Assembly: GCF_963583255.1 (NCBI RefSeq)
Contig: NC_084807.1
Coordinates: 19,662,072 to 19,726,071, forward strand
Reading direction: 5' to 3'
From: Pyrus communis
Taxonomy: Eukaryota; Streptophyta; Magnoliopsida; Rosales; Rosaceae
DNA length: 64,000 nucleotides
Shown here: in pieces, positions 11,990 to 21,494 of the stretch
How the letters are laid out: each line of letters starts with the position of its first letter
Position numbering within the stretch: the stretch's first letter is position 1
Program-made: the position numbers and the translations under genes
Notes under the pieces: generated by a model
Seen by the model: only the letters and a program-made list of their open reading frames with translations
Database searches by the model: none
What the model was told of the DNA's origin: nothing

Positions 11990-12294
11990 TGTTAGACGAA
12001 GTCAACAATCAATTATTATCCACGTAACTTGAGGAGTTTTGTTGTGCTTGGAAATCTTATCATGTTGGTCTTCCATGTTTGCAGGACTTGTTTTCAAATG
12101 TCTTTTGTAGTCAAACTGTTCGTAATCTGTTTGTAATCTTTTCATCTTTTTGTTTTTAATTTTCAAATTCAAAGTTCCATGTAATTTGGGTTTTCAAACT
12201 CACGATGTAATCAAGAAGTTATTATATATACATGCAACCCACAGTTGTTTAGGTAGGTAACTGAAGTGAAAACCCTGAGTTCCTAAGTTTTACA
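11990..12294 (+). repeat. Copia copy 1 5' LTR
   Basis: Starts TGTTAGACGAAG and ends AAGTTTTACA. The complete partner is at 29818-30121. The primer-binding site follows directly. Confidence 0.95.
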
Positions 12295-12306
12295 TGGTTT
12301 CTAGAG
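12295..12306 (+). other. Copia primer-binding site
   Basis: TGGTTTCTAGAG immediately follows the LTR. It is a slightly altered form of TGGTATCAGAGC, the site complementary to initiator tRNA-Met used by most plant Copia elements. Confidence 0.75.
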
Positions 12307-12339
12307 TATTTTTTTGTCTAACGACAATGACCCTAGACC

Positions 12340-13177
12340 TTTCTTTTTCCATCATTGCTTCTATGGCTCAAAACAACGCTTCCCAAACTACCAACCCGAC
12401 CCACCAAACAACCATTTCCATCCTTTTTCATCCTCCATGACTACTGTTGTGCACATTGAACTTGATAGGACCAACTACCCACTGGGGTTGGCCCAAATTC
12501 TTCCCATCCTAAATAGTAGGGATTTAATGGGATATACAGGACCAAATGATCCTTAGTTGGATCAATGGATCTTTGACTGCTTCTGTTTTGTCTGTGGTGG
12601 CAAGCAAACAGACTGCTCGAGCTATCTGGGAAGCTTTTGAGCAAAGGTATGTGTCTTCTTCACAAAATTGCATTTTTTTTTTTTTATGAAATAAATTATT
12701 GCAGACCAAAAAAGGTGATCTATCTATGGAGGATTACCTTGATTGCATGAATGCGATAATTGACAATCTTGCCCTAGCTGGGCTACCCATGAATGATGAT
12801 GAACTAATTCATAATATGTTGAACAATTTGGGGCCGACGTTTGAGATGACTGTTGGTGTTGCTTAAGATCGTGACATACCCATTACTTATCCCACCCACC
12901 CTTGAGGCATTACTGTTGACTACGGAACACATAATAACGGAGCAAAATCCTTATTTGGTTGAGAATGTTCCTGTTAATGCCTTCGTTGCTACAAGAGGCC
13001 GTAGTGGTGGACGAACTCGTGGCTTTGAAAAAGGTGGATTTCCACCAAACCGTGGTGCAGCCTTCAACCAATAAGGTGTTAACCCTCATAGCAACATCAA
13101 CCAGTGTAATACATCACGTAATACAGAAAAATTTGTTCCAAATGGTGATAGGATTGTGTGTCAAATTTGTGGCAAAC
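12340..13177 (+). pseudogene. Copia copy 1 gag, 5' portion (broken)
   Basis: Recognisable gag pieces in shifting frames: HIELDRTNYPL, SVVASKQTARAIWEAFEQRY, GDLSMEDYLDCMNAIIDNLA, LEALLLTTEHIITEQNP and a Gly/Arg-rich stretch (ATRGRSGGRTRGFE). A poly-T run near 12665 and several frame changes break it. The zinc-knuckle region is cut at 13178-13182 by the Gypsy element and resumes at 26441. Confidence 0.85.
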
Positions 13178-13182
13178 CTGGG

Positions 13183-14416
13183 TGTGAACACGAAAGATTC
13201 CTTGAAACAAGAAACAGGAATAATGTGTACAAAAATAATATTTTTGTGTTTATGATTTTGGGGTTACGATCTCTCTCAAATTTGGTCCTCTGATTCTATC
13301 TTCGTAGGGTGTAGGTTTGTGGATGAGTTGTTGATCCAAAGGGCCGTCGGGGCTTGATCTAAGGATGAACAGTTGATGAACGGATGAACACTTTCTTCAA
13401 GGGCCGTCGGGGCTTGATCTTGAATAATGGTTGTGTGGATTTCTTCAAAGGCTTTTGGGCTTGATCTTGAAGGTTGATGGATGAGCGGATCTTCAAGGGC
13501 TTAATCTTGAAGAACGATTGGATGTGTGGATTTGTTGAGGTTGTTGATCCAAAGGGCCGTTGGGGCTTGAGCTTAGGATGAACGGATGAACACTTTCTTC
13601 AAGGGCCGTCGGGGCTTGATCTTGAAAGAGGATTTAACGAAGAACGAAGAAAGCTTTCTTGATCCTTCGGGATTTGCTTGAAAGCTTTAGAGTTTCAAAG
13701 CTTCAAGGATTTGGGAAGTTCTCTTCCAATTTGGGAGTAGAGAAATGTATTTGTGAATTGGTTGATCCTTGATACCTTGATGGAGAAGCCTATTTATAGG
13801 CTTTAAGAATGAATCACCACCACAAAATATTTTTTTCCTTTCCAAGCACCATTGCCTAATTTTCCCACTTAATGCAATATTGAAATTGAAGTGGTGTAAC
13901 TTATGGCCTAATTTCCCACTTAATACCATTTTAAACTTGAAGTGGTCTAACTTATGGCCTAATTTCCCACTTAATGCAATATTGAAATTGAAGTGGTGTA
14001 ACTTATGGCCTAATTTCCCACTTAATACCATTTTAAACTTGAAGTGGTCTAACTTATGGCCTAATTTCCCACTTAACACCATTTTAAACTTGAAATGTGT
14101 ATGCTTTGTCATTGCCCAAATGAGAAAAACTTGCTTTGATCCGTAATGGATTGAAGTGTGCTTGCCTTGTCATTGCCCAACATGAGAAGAAAAACTTGTT
14201 TTGATCCTCAATGGATTGAAATGTACTTGCCTTGTCATTGCCCAAAATGAGAAGAAAAACTTGTTTAATCCTTCAAGGGTATTTCTTCCTATTTTGTTGA
14301 GTCACACGCCATGTGTACAATTTGTACAACACGTGGCGTATGCCATGTATGCCTTGACACGTCAAAACTTTAATGCATTGGTGAACATTTGTTTTACTGA
14401 AATTTCGATGTCTGCA
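13183..14416 (-). repeat. Gypsy 3' LTR
   Basis: 1234 bp, TGTGAACACG...TGTCTGCA on the plus strand. It matches the other LTR except for about nine transitions and an 8-bp deletion near 13497, in the repeated phrase GGGCTTTTGGGCTTA. Contains several copies of CTTCAAGGGCCGTCGGGGCT and a minus-strand TATA box (GCCTATAAATAGGC, 13788-13801). Confidence 0.95.
13854..14095. repeat. 51-bp tandem repeats inside the Gypsy 3' LTR (also 25873-26114 in the 5' LTR)
   Basis: About 4.7 copies of a 51-bp unit, CCTAATTTCCCACTTAAT(G/A)C..., alternate between two variants (GCAATATTGAAATTG and ACCATTTTAAACTTG types). They lie just upstream of the minus-strand TATA box, where retrotransposon enhancer repeats often sit. 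Because 51 is divisible by three, the array creates long spurious frames on both strands. Confidence 0.9.
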
Positions 14417-14431
14417 AATGCCCCCACTTCA
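14417..14431 (-). other. Gypsy polypurine tract
   Basis: On the minus strand GAAGTGGGGGCATT abuts the 3' LTR, as expected for the plus-strand primer of reverse transcription. Confidence 0.75.
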
Positions 14432-14499
14432 AGGCACGTCGTAGACATGTGCTTGTCACGTGTAGAAGATGCGTTTTGAAGTCCCTTAATGTAGATGTC

Positions 14500-14870
14500 A
14501 ACCTAAGGGCCGTCGAGGCTTGATCTTGAATTGGGCTGGAAATTTCTTCAAGGGCCATTGAGGCTTGATCTTGAGTTCGACTGGAAGATTTTCTGGTTTC
14601 CTCTAATCGTTGATTTTCCACAGGCTTAGTCTTGAACTGGGCTGGAAATTTCTTCAAGGGCCATTGAGGCTTGATCTTTGAGTTCGACTGGAAGATTTTC
14701 TGGTTTCCTCCAATCGTTGATTTTCCTTTGTGCTACTCTTGAACTGGGCTGGAAATTTCTTCAAGGGCCATCGAGGCTTGATATTGAGTTCGACTGGAAG
14801 ATTTTCTGGTTTCCTCCAATCGTTGATTTTCCTTTGTGCTACTCTTGAACTGGGCAGCAGGATTCTTTTG
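14500..14870. repeat. About 107-bp tandem repeats next to the Gypsy 3' LTR
   Basis: Three copies of a unit containing CTGGGCTGGAAATTTCTTCA, AGGGCCATTGAGGCTTGAT and CTGGAAGATTTTCTGGTTTC. The AGGGCC(G/A)T(C/T)GGGGCTTGATCTT phrase is shared with the LTR, so LTR-derived sequence has been amplified in the internal region. Confidence 0.85.
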
Positions 14871-14879
14871 GTCTCCCCG

Positions 14880-16060
14880 AAGGTCTGATCTTTACTCTTT
14901 TTTTCTGTTTCTTTGTTCAATCTCTCCAATTCGTATTGAAGAGGGTTAGAGGATAGCTCAGCATATGCAGTTGTTGCTTTTCTCCACATGCTTTAATGTA
15001 TCATTTTTACTTGCTTTACTTGCTCCTCTTTGCAGAAGTGGTCCCTTCTCTGGAAGTGTATCAACCGTTGAAGATGACTACTCGAGAGCAACGCTAGGTA
15101 AGCAAACAGGGAATAGATTCCAGGCAGTCGGTTCCAGATCGGAAGACTGACTCCAAGTGCCGGCTGATTGCTTCTTTCACTTTGCCATGCGAGTAAGAAC
15201 AAGGACAAAGAAAAAAACAGGGAAAGAGCATGATATGAGATACTTTTGCTTTTGACCTTGATGATATGAGATACCTTTTCTTTTGAAGAAGCGGCGAATG
15301 GATCAGCACATGTATTTGTTGTGCTTGTCTCCACATGCTTCAATCTACCGTTTCCTCCTGGGTCATCTGTACTCCAGGCATCTGGTATCTTCTTTAGGGA
15401 AGAAGAAAAAATTGAGTATTTCGAAAGGCTTTGCTGGGAGTGCGCCCTCAGAGGTGAGGAAGAGTTGGGCATTTTTTTTTTTTGCAGGTCTGCCTTGCCA
15501 TAAAAGATGAAGGTTGACATATATAGGGATTTCCCAATAGCAAGTGGTGGTACTGTTCCTTTACCATTGTCGACAACTGTTGGGTAATTGAACAGTAAGA
15601 TTCACGTGTTCTCAACTTTGTCAGAAATCTTTGACAAAGTTGCCCGTGATTTCTGCAAAGCTGGGGTTGCATATGAAGGGTGATGACAAATCTGGAAGAG
15701 CCCAGCTTTTGAAATTCAGAGAGTGATGACTCTTCGATCCTTGAATAAGCGGCCCAGCTTTTGAGGTTCGGAGGGTGTTACCTCTTTGATTTATGAACAA
15801 ACGCTTCTTCGATTTTTGAGCAAGCGTCTCTTCGATTTCTGAACAAATGCTTCTTCGATTTTTTAGCAAACGCCTCTTTGATTTCTGAATGGCAAGCAGT
15901 AGTGCGGATGCGGCTTTGTCAGAGATCTTTTGACAAAGTTGCACGCGTTTTCTGAAAAGCCGAGAAAGCGTCGCCTAACTTACGCCTTTTATCTGGCTTT
16001 TGAGATTTTGAAGAGTGGTGTCTCTTCCATTTTTGAATCGGTGGTCGTGTCACCTCTTCT
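14880..16060. other. Gypsy non-coding region upstream of the antisense ORF, with ~25-bp repeats
   Basis: No credible gene. About 15765-15895 contains around five copies of a 25-base unit (GCTTCTTCGATTTTTGAGCA-like). A TTGTCAGARATCTTTGACAAAGTTGC phrase occurs near 15619 and again near 15916. CTCCACATGCTT(C/T)AAT occurs near 14984 and 15330. Confidence 0.6.
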
Positions 16061-16061
16061 C

Positions 16062-16070
16062 TTTATAGAG
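16062..16070 (+). promoter_or_regulatory. Possible TATA box of the antisense ORF
   Basis: CTCTTTATAGAGG lies about 135 bases before the ATG at 16201. This would allow a TSS near 16095 and a leader of about 105 bases. It is the best TATA-like match on the plus strand in the 200 bases upstream. Inferred only. Confidence 0.4.
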
Positions 16071-16200
16071 GTATCGATTACCTCCAACATCCACATCTTG
16101 AAGGTTGCTTATTCCTGAAAATCATCTCCGGTGTATTTTGTTTTAACAGCCCCTTGAGATTTTTCTTCATCCGACCCTTCTCTTTTAACACCTTTGAAAA

Positions 16201-16839
16201 ATGGCCAACCCATCTAACATTTGCTTAGATTTGAGTCTCAGCAGTGTGCCGCGTCAGGGTAAGGTATGGTGCCCGTCTTTTTTATCTTCTAATGGCCCTC
16301 TTACAGGTGAAGACTCCGTGATGACGGATGCAACAACAGCTACGATAGTAGCTAGGAACCTCCTTACTCCCAAAGATAGTAGGCTGCTTTCAGGACGGTC
16401 CGATGAGTTGGCCGTTCAAGAGTCCCTAGCTCTCAGCGTTCAGTGTGCGGGCTCTGTGTCCAACATGGGCCAACGCCTACTTGCTCGCTTCCGTCAAGTT
16501 GAATCGTTGATGGCAGAGGTGGAAAATCTCAAGCAAGAGATCAAACAGCTTAAGCACGAGAATAGAAGTTTGCACGTGCTTGCAAATAACTATTCGACGG
16601 GCATGAAGAGGAAGCTTGATGAGCTGCAAGAATCTGAAGGTCGGATTCAAAGTGACCGTCAAAGGCTTGCGGCTTATCTCCAGAGGCACCTTTTTCCTGG
16701 GTCATCCAGCGTTCCACCAAGTATTGAGGCCTTGAATGATCTATCTTCGATGTCTTCTGCTTCGATGCCTCCCGCTCTGATGCCTCCCGCTCCTAGAGTT
16801 TTGCCAAGTACTGGGGCTTCACGTGAACATCCTTTGTGA
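16201..16839 (+). CDS. Antisense additional ORF of the Gypsy element, coiled-coil protein
   Basis: 212 residues, opposite in strand to gag-pol and located between the end of pol (17175) and the 3' LTR. The frame is uninterrupted from ATG to TGA. The N-terminal third is Ser/Thr-rich. Residues about 85-165 are heptad-rich (MGQRLLARFRQVESLMAEVE, NLKQEIKQLKHENRSLHVLA, MKRKLDELQESEGRIQSDRQ), predicting a long coiled coil. The C-terminus is Pro/Ser/Met-rich. No enzymatic motif and no TM segment. Antisense additional ORFs at this position are described for TAT-lineage elements; that this is their counterpart is inferred from position and orientation. I recall similar coiled-coil proteins annotated as uncharacterised in plant genomes. 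A 48-base stretch with intron-like ends (GTAAGG at about 16259, TTACAG at about 16306) is probably too short for a plant intron. Confidence 0.75.
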   Translation: MANPSNICLDLSLSSVPRQGKVWCPSFLSSNGPLTGEDSVMTDATTATIVARNLLTPKDSRLLSGRSDELAVQESLALSVQCAGSVSNMGQRLLARFRQVESLMAEVENLKQEIKQLKHENRSLHVLANNYSTGMKRKLDELQESEGRIQSDRQRLAAYLQRHLFPGSSSVPPSIEALNDLSSMSSASMPPALMPPAPRVLPSTGASREHPL

Positions 16840-17174
16840 AAGCTTCATTTTTTTTTTTTTTTTGTACGCACTTGTAATTTCTCGGAGATCAATGAACATG
16901 CTTTATTTTATTCAGTGTATTGTGCTAAATACAGATAAAACATATACATCACCAAGATGTGTTATTTCCTTTTTATTTATTTATTTATTTATTTATTATT
17001 TTGATGATGTGACTGTACTTGAAGTTTTGAAGTTTCAAGTTGCCTATGTACCCTTGGTTGAGGAGGGATCAAGTCATGACGTAGTTCAAATGAATGATGG
17101 TTTTTTTTTTTTTTTTGATGATTTTGCCGTACACAGTTTATGCTCTTGCGGGCCAGGAGCGTGGTGCGTTTGCT

Positions 17175-20100
17175 TTAGGGGTAGTAGCGCTTCAAAAATC
17201 TGCCGTTGATGGGGCCGATCTTCAACCCGTCTTCTGCCATGATTAAGTAGGCGCCATTGGTGTAGATCTCTTGTATTACGTAGGGTCCATCCCACTTTGA
17301 TGTGAACTTGCTTTTTGTCTTATGAGTTGTAATGATAGGCCTACGCAATGCTAGCACGAGATCTCCGGCTTGGAAAGACCTTGGGCGGACTTTCTTGTTG
17401 AATGCCTTGGATAACCGTGCTTGGTAGCATTCCAAGTGTTGTTGAGCTTCGAGCCTTCTCTCATCCAGCGCTTCCAACTCCTGAAGGCGCAACTTTGCAT
17501 TTTCTTCATCAGTCAAGCCTTCTTGTATAGCCATCCTTAGTGAGGGAATTTGACTTTCGAGCGGTAGAACAGCTTCTACGCCATATACGAGAGAATAAGG
17601 TGTAGCTTGGGTAGGAGTCCTATGTGTAGTCCTATATGCCCAAAGTGCTTCACTTATTCTTTCATGCCAATCTCTCTTTGTTCGGCCGATTACCTTTTTC
17701 AGGAGGTTGCACAGCGTCTTGTTGAATGCTTCCGCGAGGCCGTTGGTCGGAGCATGATACATGGAAGACTTGTGCTGCTTGAACTTGTATTTGTCGCAAA
17801 GCTCGTCCACGAGTCGGTTGGAGAACTGCTTTCCGTTGTCAGTGATAATGTAGCGAGGCACCCCATATCGGTGGATGACATGCTCCTTGATGAAACGAAC
17901 AACAGTTTCCTTTTTTACTTCCCTTAAAGGGATGGCTTCAGCCCACTTGGAGAAGTAATCTGTTGCAGCTAGGATGTAAGCTTCCCCTGCAGATGACTTT
18001 GGCGTAATTGGTCCTACAACGTCCAATCCCCATGCGTCGAACGGCCATGAAGCAACTGTAGGGTGTAATGGTTCAGGCGGTTGATGTATGAAGTTGGCGT
18101 GGAATTGGCAGGCTTGGCACCTTTTGGCGTGTTCCAGGCAGTCCTTCACCATGCTCGGCCAGTAGTAACCCATTCTTTTAAGCCGGAAATGTAGCTTTGG
18201 TCCAGACTGATGTGCCCCACACACACCTGAATGTGCTTCTTCCATGGCTAGATTAACTTCTTCCTCACCTAGGCATCTCAGGAGCACTTCTTCAAAAGAG
18301 CGTCGATAGAGTGTTCCTTTGCAGTAAAAGAAGCGAGGTGCTCGTCGACGTATTTCGGAACGGTGTCTGAGATCATCTGGAAGCTTTCCGTGCTCTAAGT
18401 AGTCGATCAGCGGCTGTCTCCACTCTTCAGCATCGACTGGAAGTACTGAGATGACATTTGTATCATCTAGTGACATTTCATTAATGAGCGGAATCACCCA
18501 TCTTTGGCAAACTGGCACGTCTGCAACTTCATCTTTTCCTAGTGTCATACTCGAGGCTAGATTGGCGAGAGCGTCTGCCATTTGATTTTCCTTTCTTGGC
18601 ACATGTTCTAGTGTCACAGCTTCGAACTTTTGTAGCAGTTGGGTTGCTAGCCGGAAGTATGGGACGAGATCATCTTTCCTCACCTCATATTCAGTTAAGA
18701 GTTGATTGATTATGAGCTTGGAATCGCCATACACCTCAAGAGCTGTGATTTCCATGTTGATCGCCATTTGGAGCCCGATGATCAATGCTTGGTACTCAGC
18801 AACATTGTTGGAGCATAGCTCATTCAGTTGGAAGGAGTAAGGTAGTATTTGCCTTTGTGGCGACATGAATACTACTCCTGCCCCCGCTCCGTCTGCTCGT
18901 GCGGATCCGTCGAAGAACATCGTCCATGTTGGGAAGATGTCGATGTAGAACACCTCCTCGTCAGGCAAGTCGTCTGAGATTTTCCAATCAGCCGGGATTG
19001 GATAATCGGCAAGGAAGTCTGCTAGCGCTTGTCCCTTGACGACTTTAGCTGGGACGTAGATGATCTCATATTGATTAAGAAGCAAAACCCATTTAGCGAG
19101 TCGCCCTGTCAAGACTGGCTTAGTCATAACGTATTTGACAGGGTCGGCTTTAGCAACCAAGTGGATGGTGTAAGCATGCATGTAATGTCTGAGTTTCTGA
19201 ATGGCAAACACCAAAGCGAGGCACATCTTTTCTATTGGGGAATAGTTCAACTCAGCGCCGGTGAGAGTTCGACTGAGGTAGTAAAGTGCTCTTTCTTTTT
19301 GGGATTCATTCTCTTGCGCCAAGAGTGCTCCGATTGAACTTTCCTGAGCAGCAATATACAATATGAGTGGTTTCCCGGGCACAGGTGCCCCCAGGACAGG
19401 TGGACTTGACAAATATTTCTTTATGCTTTCAAAAGCATTATGGCATGCTTTGTCCCATACGAATGAAACATCTTTCTTCATAAGGCGACTAAACGGTTGA
19501 CAACGCCCTGCGAGGTTGGAGATGAAGCGTCTGATGAAGGCTAGCCGTCCTTGTAGACTTTTCAGCTTGTGCAGGTTTCTTGGCTCGGGCATGCTTTGAA
19601 TGGCCTTGATCTTTGATTGGTCTACTTCAATACCACGGTGCTTGACGATGAAGCCGAGGAATTTTCCAGAGGTGACGCCAAACGCACACTTTAACGGGTT
19701 CATCTTGAGGTTGTATTTTCGCAATTTTTCGAACACTATTCGCAGATCCTTCAAGTGGTCTGATCTTTTCTTTGTCTTAACCACCACATCATCTACGTAA
19801 CATTCTACATTTTTATGTAGCATGTCATTGAAGATTTTCTGCATTGCGCGTTGATACGTAGCTCCAACGTTCTTTAGACCAAAGGGCATCACCTTGTAGC
19901 AGTAGATACCTTTTGGAGTACGAAAGGCTGTTAGTTCCTCGTCTTCGAGGGCCATGCGAATTTGATTGTACCCAGAAGAGCCATCCATGAATGATAATGC
20001 CTCATGGCCAGTGGTTGCATCCACCATGATTTCAATGATTGGCAAGGGGAAGTCGTCCTTTGGGCAAGCATCGTTGAGGTCCCGGAAGTCTACGCAAACA

Positions 20101-20489
20101 CGTATTTGTCCTGATTTCTTAAGGACAATGACGATGTTGGAGATCGATTTGGGGTATTGCACTTCTCGAATAAAGCCTGCTTCAATTAGCTTATCGATCT
20201 CGACCTCGATTTGTGGGATAAGCTCAGATCGATAGCGTCTTTGAGTTTGCTTTATCAGTCGTGTTCCAGGCCTGACCGCAAGATGATGAACATCGATGAT
20301 AGGGTCCAGGCCGGGCATTTCTTTGTAGGTCCAGGCAAAGACGTCTTTGTACTCTAACAACAGCTGATAATACTCCTCTATCTCATCTGTACTTAATAAT
20401 GCACTTACGAAGATAGGCTTTGGTTCCTTGCCTGTACCTAAGTTGAGTTCCTTGAGATCATCGACCGTGGCTTGCCCCCCATCTTCGAG
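17175..20489 (-). CDS. Gypsy pol: reverse transcriptase, dual RNase H, integrase
   Basis: Open on the minus strand from just after an in-frame TAG (20490-20492); first ATG at 20360, then 1061 residues. RT (about residues 42-250) has LSFMDGSSGYNQI and the catalytic YVDD (188-191). A first RNase H-like domain follows (LILYIAAQESSIGALLAQE ... LNYSPIEKMCLALVFAIQKL), then a second complete one (MFFDGSARADGAGAGVVF, EYQALIIGLQ, VYGDSKLII, ADALANLAS) with D-E-D-D-type residues. The integrase has an HHCC-type finger (AHSGVCGAHQSG ... CQACQ), the core acidic residues (AWGLDVVGPI, YIITDNGKQFSN, GLAEAFNKTL) and a C-terminal GPY-like end (SKWDGPYVIQEI). It copies element RNA into DNA and inserts it. No break inside the ORF. 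Confidence 0.95.
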   Translation of the reverse strand, partial: LEDGGQATVDDLKELNLGTGKEPKPIFVSALLSTDEIEEYYQLLLEYKDVFAWTYKEMPGLDPIIDVHHLAVRPGTRLIKQTQRRYRSELIPQIEVEIDKLIEAGFIREVQYPKSISNIVIVLKKSGQIRVCVDFRDLNDACPKDDFPLPIIEIMVDATTGHEALSFMDGSSGYNQIRMALEDEELTAFRTPKGIYCYKVMPFGLKNVGATYQRAMQKIFNDMLHKNVECYVDDVVVKTKKRSDHLKDLRIVFEKLRKYNLKMNPLKCAFGVTSGKFLGFIVKHRGIEVDQSKIKAIQSMPEPRNLHKLKSLQGRLAFIRRFISNLAGRCQPFSRLMKKDVSFVWDKACHNAFESIKKYLSSPPVLGAPVPGKPLILYIAAQESSIGALLAQENESQKERALYYLSRTLTGAELNYSPIEKMCLALVFAIQKLRHYMHAYTIHLVAKADPVKYVMTKPVLTGRLAKWVLLLNQYEIIYVPAKVVKGQALADFLADYPIPADWKISDDLPDEEVFYIDIFPTWTMFFDGSARADGAGAGVVFMSPQRQILPYSFQLNELCSNNVAEYQALIIGLQMAINMEITALEVYGDSKLIINQLLTEYEVRKDDLVPYFRLATQLLQKFEAVTLEHVPRKENQMADALANLASSMTLGKDEVADVPVCQRWVIPLINEMSLDDTNVISVLPVDAEEWRQPLIDYLEHGKLPDDLRHRSEIRRRAPRFFYCKGTLYRRSFEEVLLRCLGEEEVNLAMEEAHSGVCGAHQSGPKLHFRLKRMGYYWPSMVKDCLEHAKRCQACQFHANFIHQPPEPLHPTVASWPFDAWGLDVVGPITPKSSAGEAYILAATDYFSKWAEAIPLREVKKETVVRFIKEHVIHRYGVPRYIITDNGKQFSNRLVDELCDKYKFKQHKSSMYHAPTNGLAEAFNKTLCNLLKKVIGRTKRDWHERISEALWAYRTTHRTPTQATPYSLVYGVEAVLPLESQIPSLRMAIQEGLTDEENAKLRLQELEALDERRLEAQQHLECYQARLSKAFNKKVRPRSFQAGDLVLALRRPIITTHKTKSKFTSKWDGPYVIQEIYTNGAYLIMAEDGLKIGPINGRFLKRYYP

Positions 20490-21440
20490 CTATGGTGGTG
20501 CAGCAGTGATATCTTCCTCGGGGATTTCGTCTTCTTTACCTTCTTGAACCGTGATGTGGAAAACATCTTGGATCTCCTCTTCAGTGCTGTCTTCTCGGGC
20601 TTGTCGGCATAAGGATTGTCTGGTGTTCTGGGAGAGGCGCTCCTCGCAATCTTCATAGGAATGAGCCTTGACCGAGTAATTGAAGAAGTCTTCTGGGAAG
20701 AGGTCGCACATTGTGATGGGGATGGACGATCTTTGTGTCGAAATTTCATCATCTCCAACACTTTCACATTGTTCTGGAGGTTGACAAGAGCTGTTTTGCC
20801 TCCTTTTCGACTGATAAACTTGTGGACAAGATGGTTGCTGCTTGTCCAATTTCTTCGAAGCGATCTTCGAACTGCATTCCTCACAATCTTCATAGCAAGG
20901 AGCCTTGATCGAGTAATTGAAGACGTCTTCGAGGAAGAAAAGATCCCGCATGAACGATCTTTGTGTTGTAATTTCATCATCCTCAACATTTTCATGTAGC
21001 TTTGAAGGTTGACGGTAGCTGCTTTGCCCCCTTTCCGATTGGTGCACTTGTGGAGAAGACATATGTTTCTCGTGCAGTTTCTTCGGAGTGACATGAGTCC
21101 ATCCTTCAATTTCACTTGACTTGGAGCATGCCCTCAACAGTCGAGGTGAAGACTTTGAGTCGAAAGAGGCAGAAGTGACATCTTTCTTAGGGATTTCATC
21201 TTCAGTGCCGTTCTCTTGGGTTTGTTGGCATGAAGATTTGCCAGTGTGGACGATGATGCGCCTCCTTACCTTCAGTGGTCCTTTTGTGTCGACCTCTAGG
21301 ATTGCTTGGCGCTTCATCCTTGAAGGAATCAAGCTTCGAACGTCGCCTTTTTCTGCTAACCCATCGAACTTTTCTTCCTTTGGTGTTGTCTTCCTCTTTC
21401 CAAAAGGCTTCTCATTATCTTCAAATCTTTCCGAAGCTGA
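20490..21440 (-). CDS. Gypsy linker between protease and RT, repeat-rich
   Basis: Open in the same frame as gag and pol, between a TGA (21441-21443) and a TAG (20490-20492). Acidic, Ser/Gln/Lys-rich, with no known enzyme motif. It contains two ~78-residue repeats, each ending in FNYS(I/V)KA..YEDCEE and preceded by (M)(R/C)DLF...ED(V/F); the repeats are also visible in DNA (about 20640-21110). The first ATG in the frame is 21332. It is most simply read as part of one polyprotein disrupted by stops. Confidence 0.7.
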   Translation of the reverse strand, partial: SASERFEDNEKPFGKRKTTPKEEKFDGLAEKGDVRSLIPSRMKRQAILEVDTKGPLKVRRRIIVHTGKSSCQQTQENGTEDEIPKKDVTSASFDSKSSPRLLRACSKSSEIEGWTHVTPKKLHEKHMSSPQVHQSERGQSSYRQPSKLHENVEDDEITTQRSFMRDLFFLEDVFNYSIKAPCYEDCEECSSKIASKKLDKQQPSCPQVYQSKRRQNSSCQPPEQCESVGDDEISTQRSSIPITMCDLFPEDFFNYSVKAHSYEDCEERLSQNTRQSLCRQAREDSTEEEIQDVFHITVQEGKEDEIPEEDITAAPP

Positions 21441-21494
21441 TCATCGCAGAGGAGAGATAGCTGTGTTGCTTTGTTTCTTAGGCTTTAACAACCC

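Noticed and set aside
13687..14112. 141-codon minus-strand and 88-codon plus-strand ORFs in both Gypsy LTRs (also 25706-26165)
   Set aside because: They are produced by the 51-bp tandem repeat, whose length is a multiple of three; the peptides are just the repeat translated and include no domain.
16256..16306. Intron within the antisense ORF (GTAAGG ... TTACAG)
   Set aside because: Only 48 bases, below the usual plant minimum, and it is in frame and open when read through.
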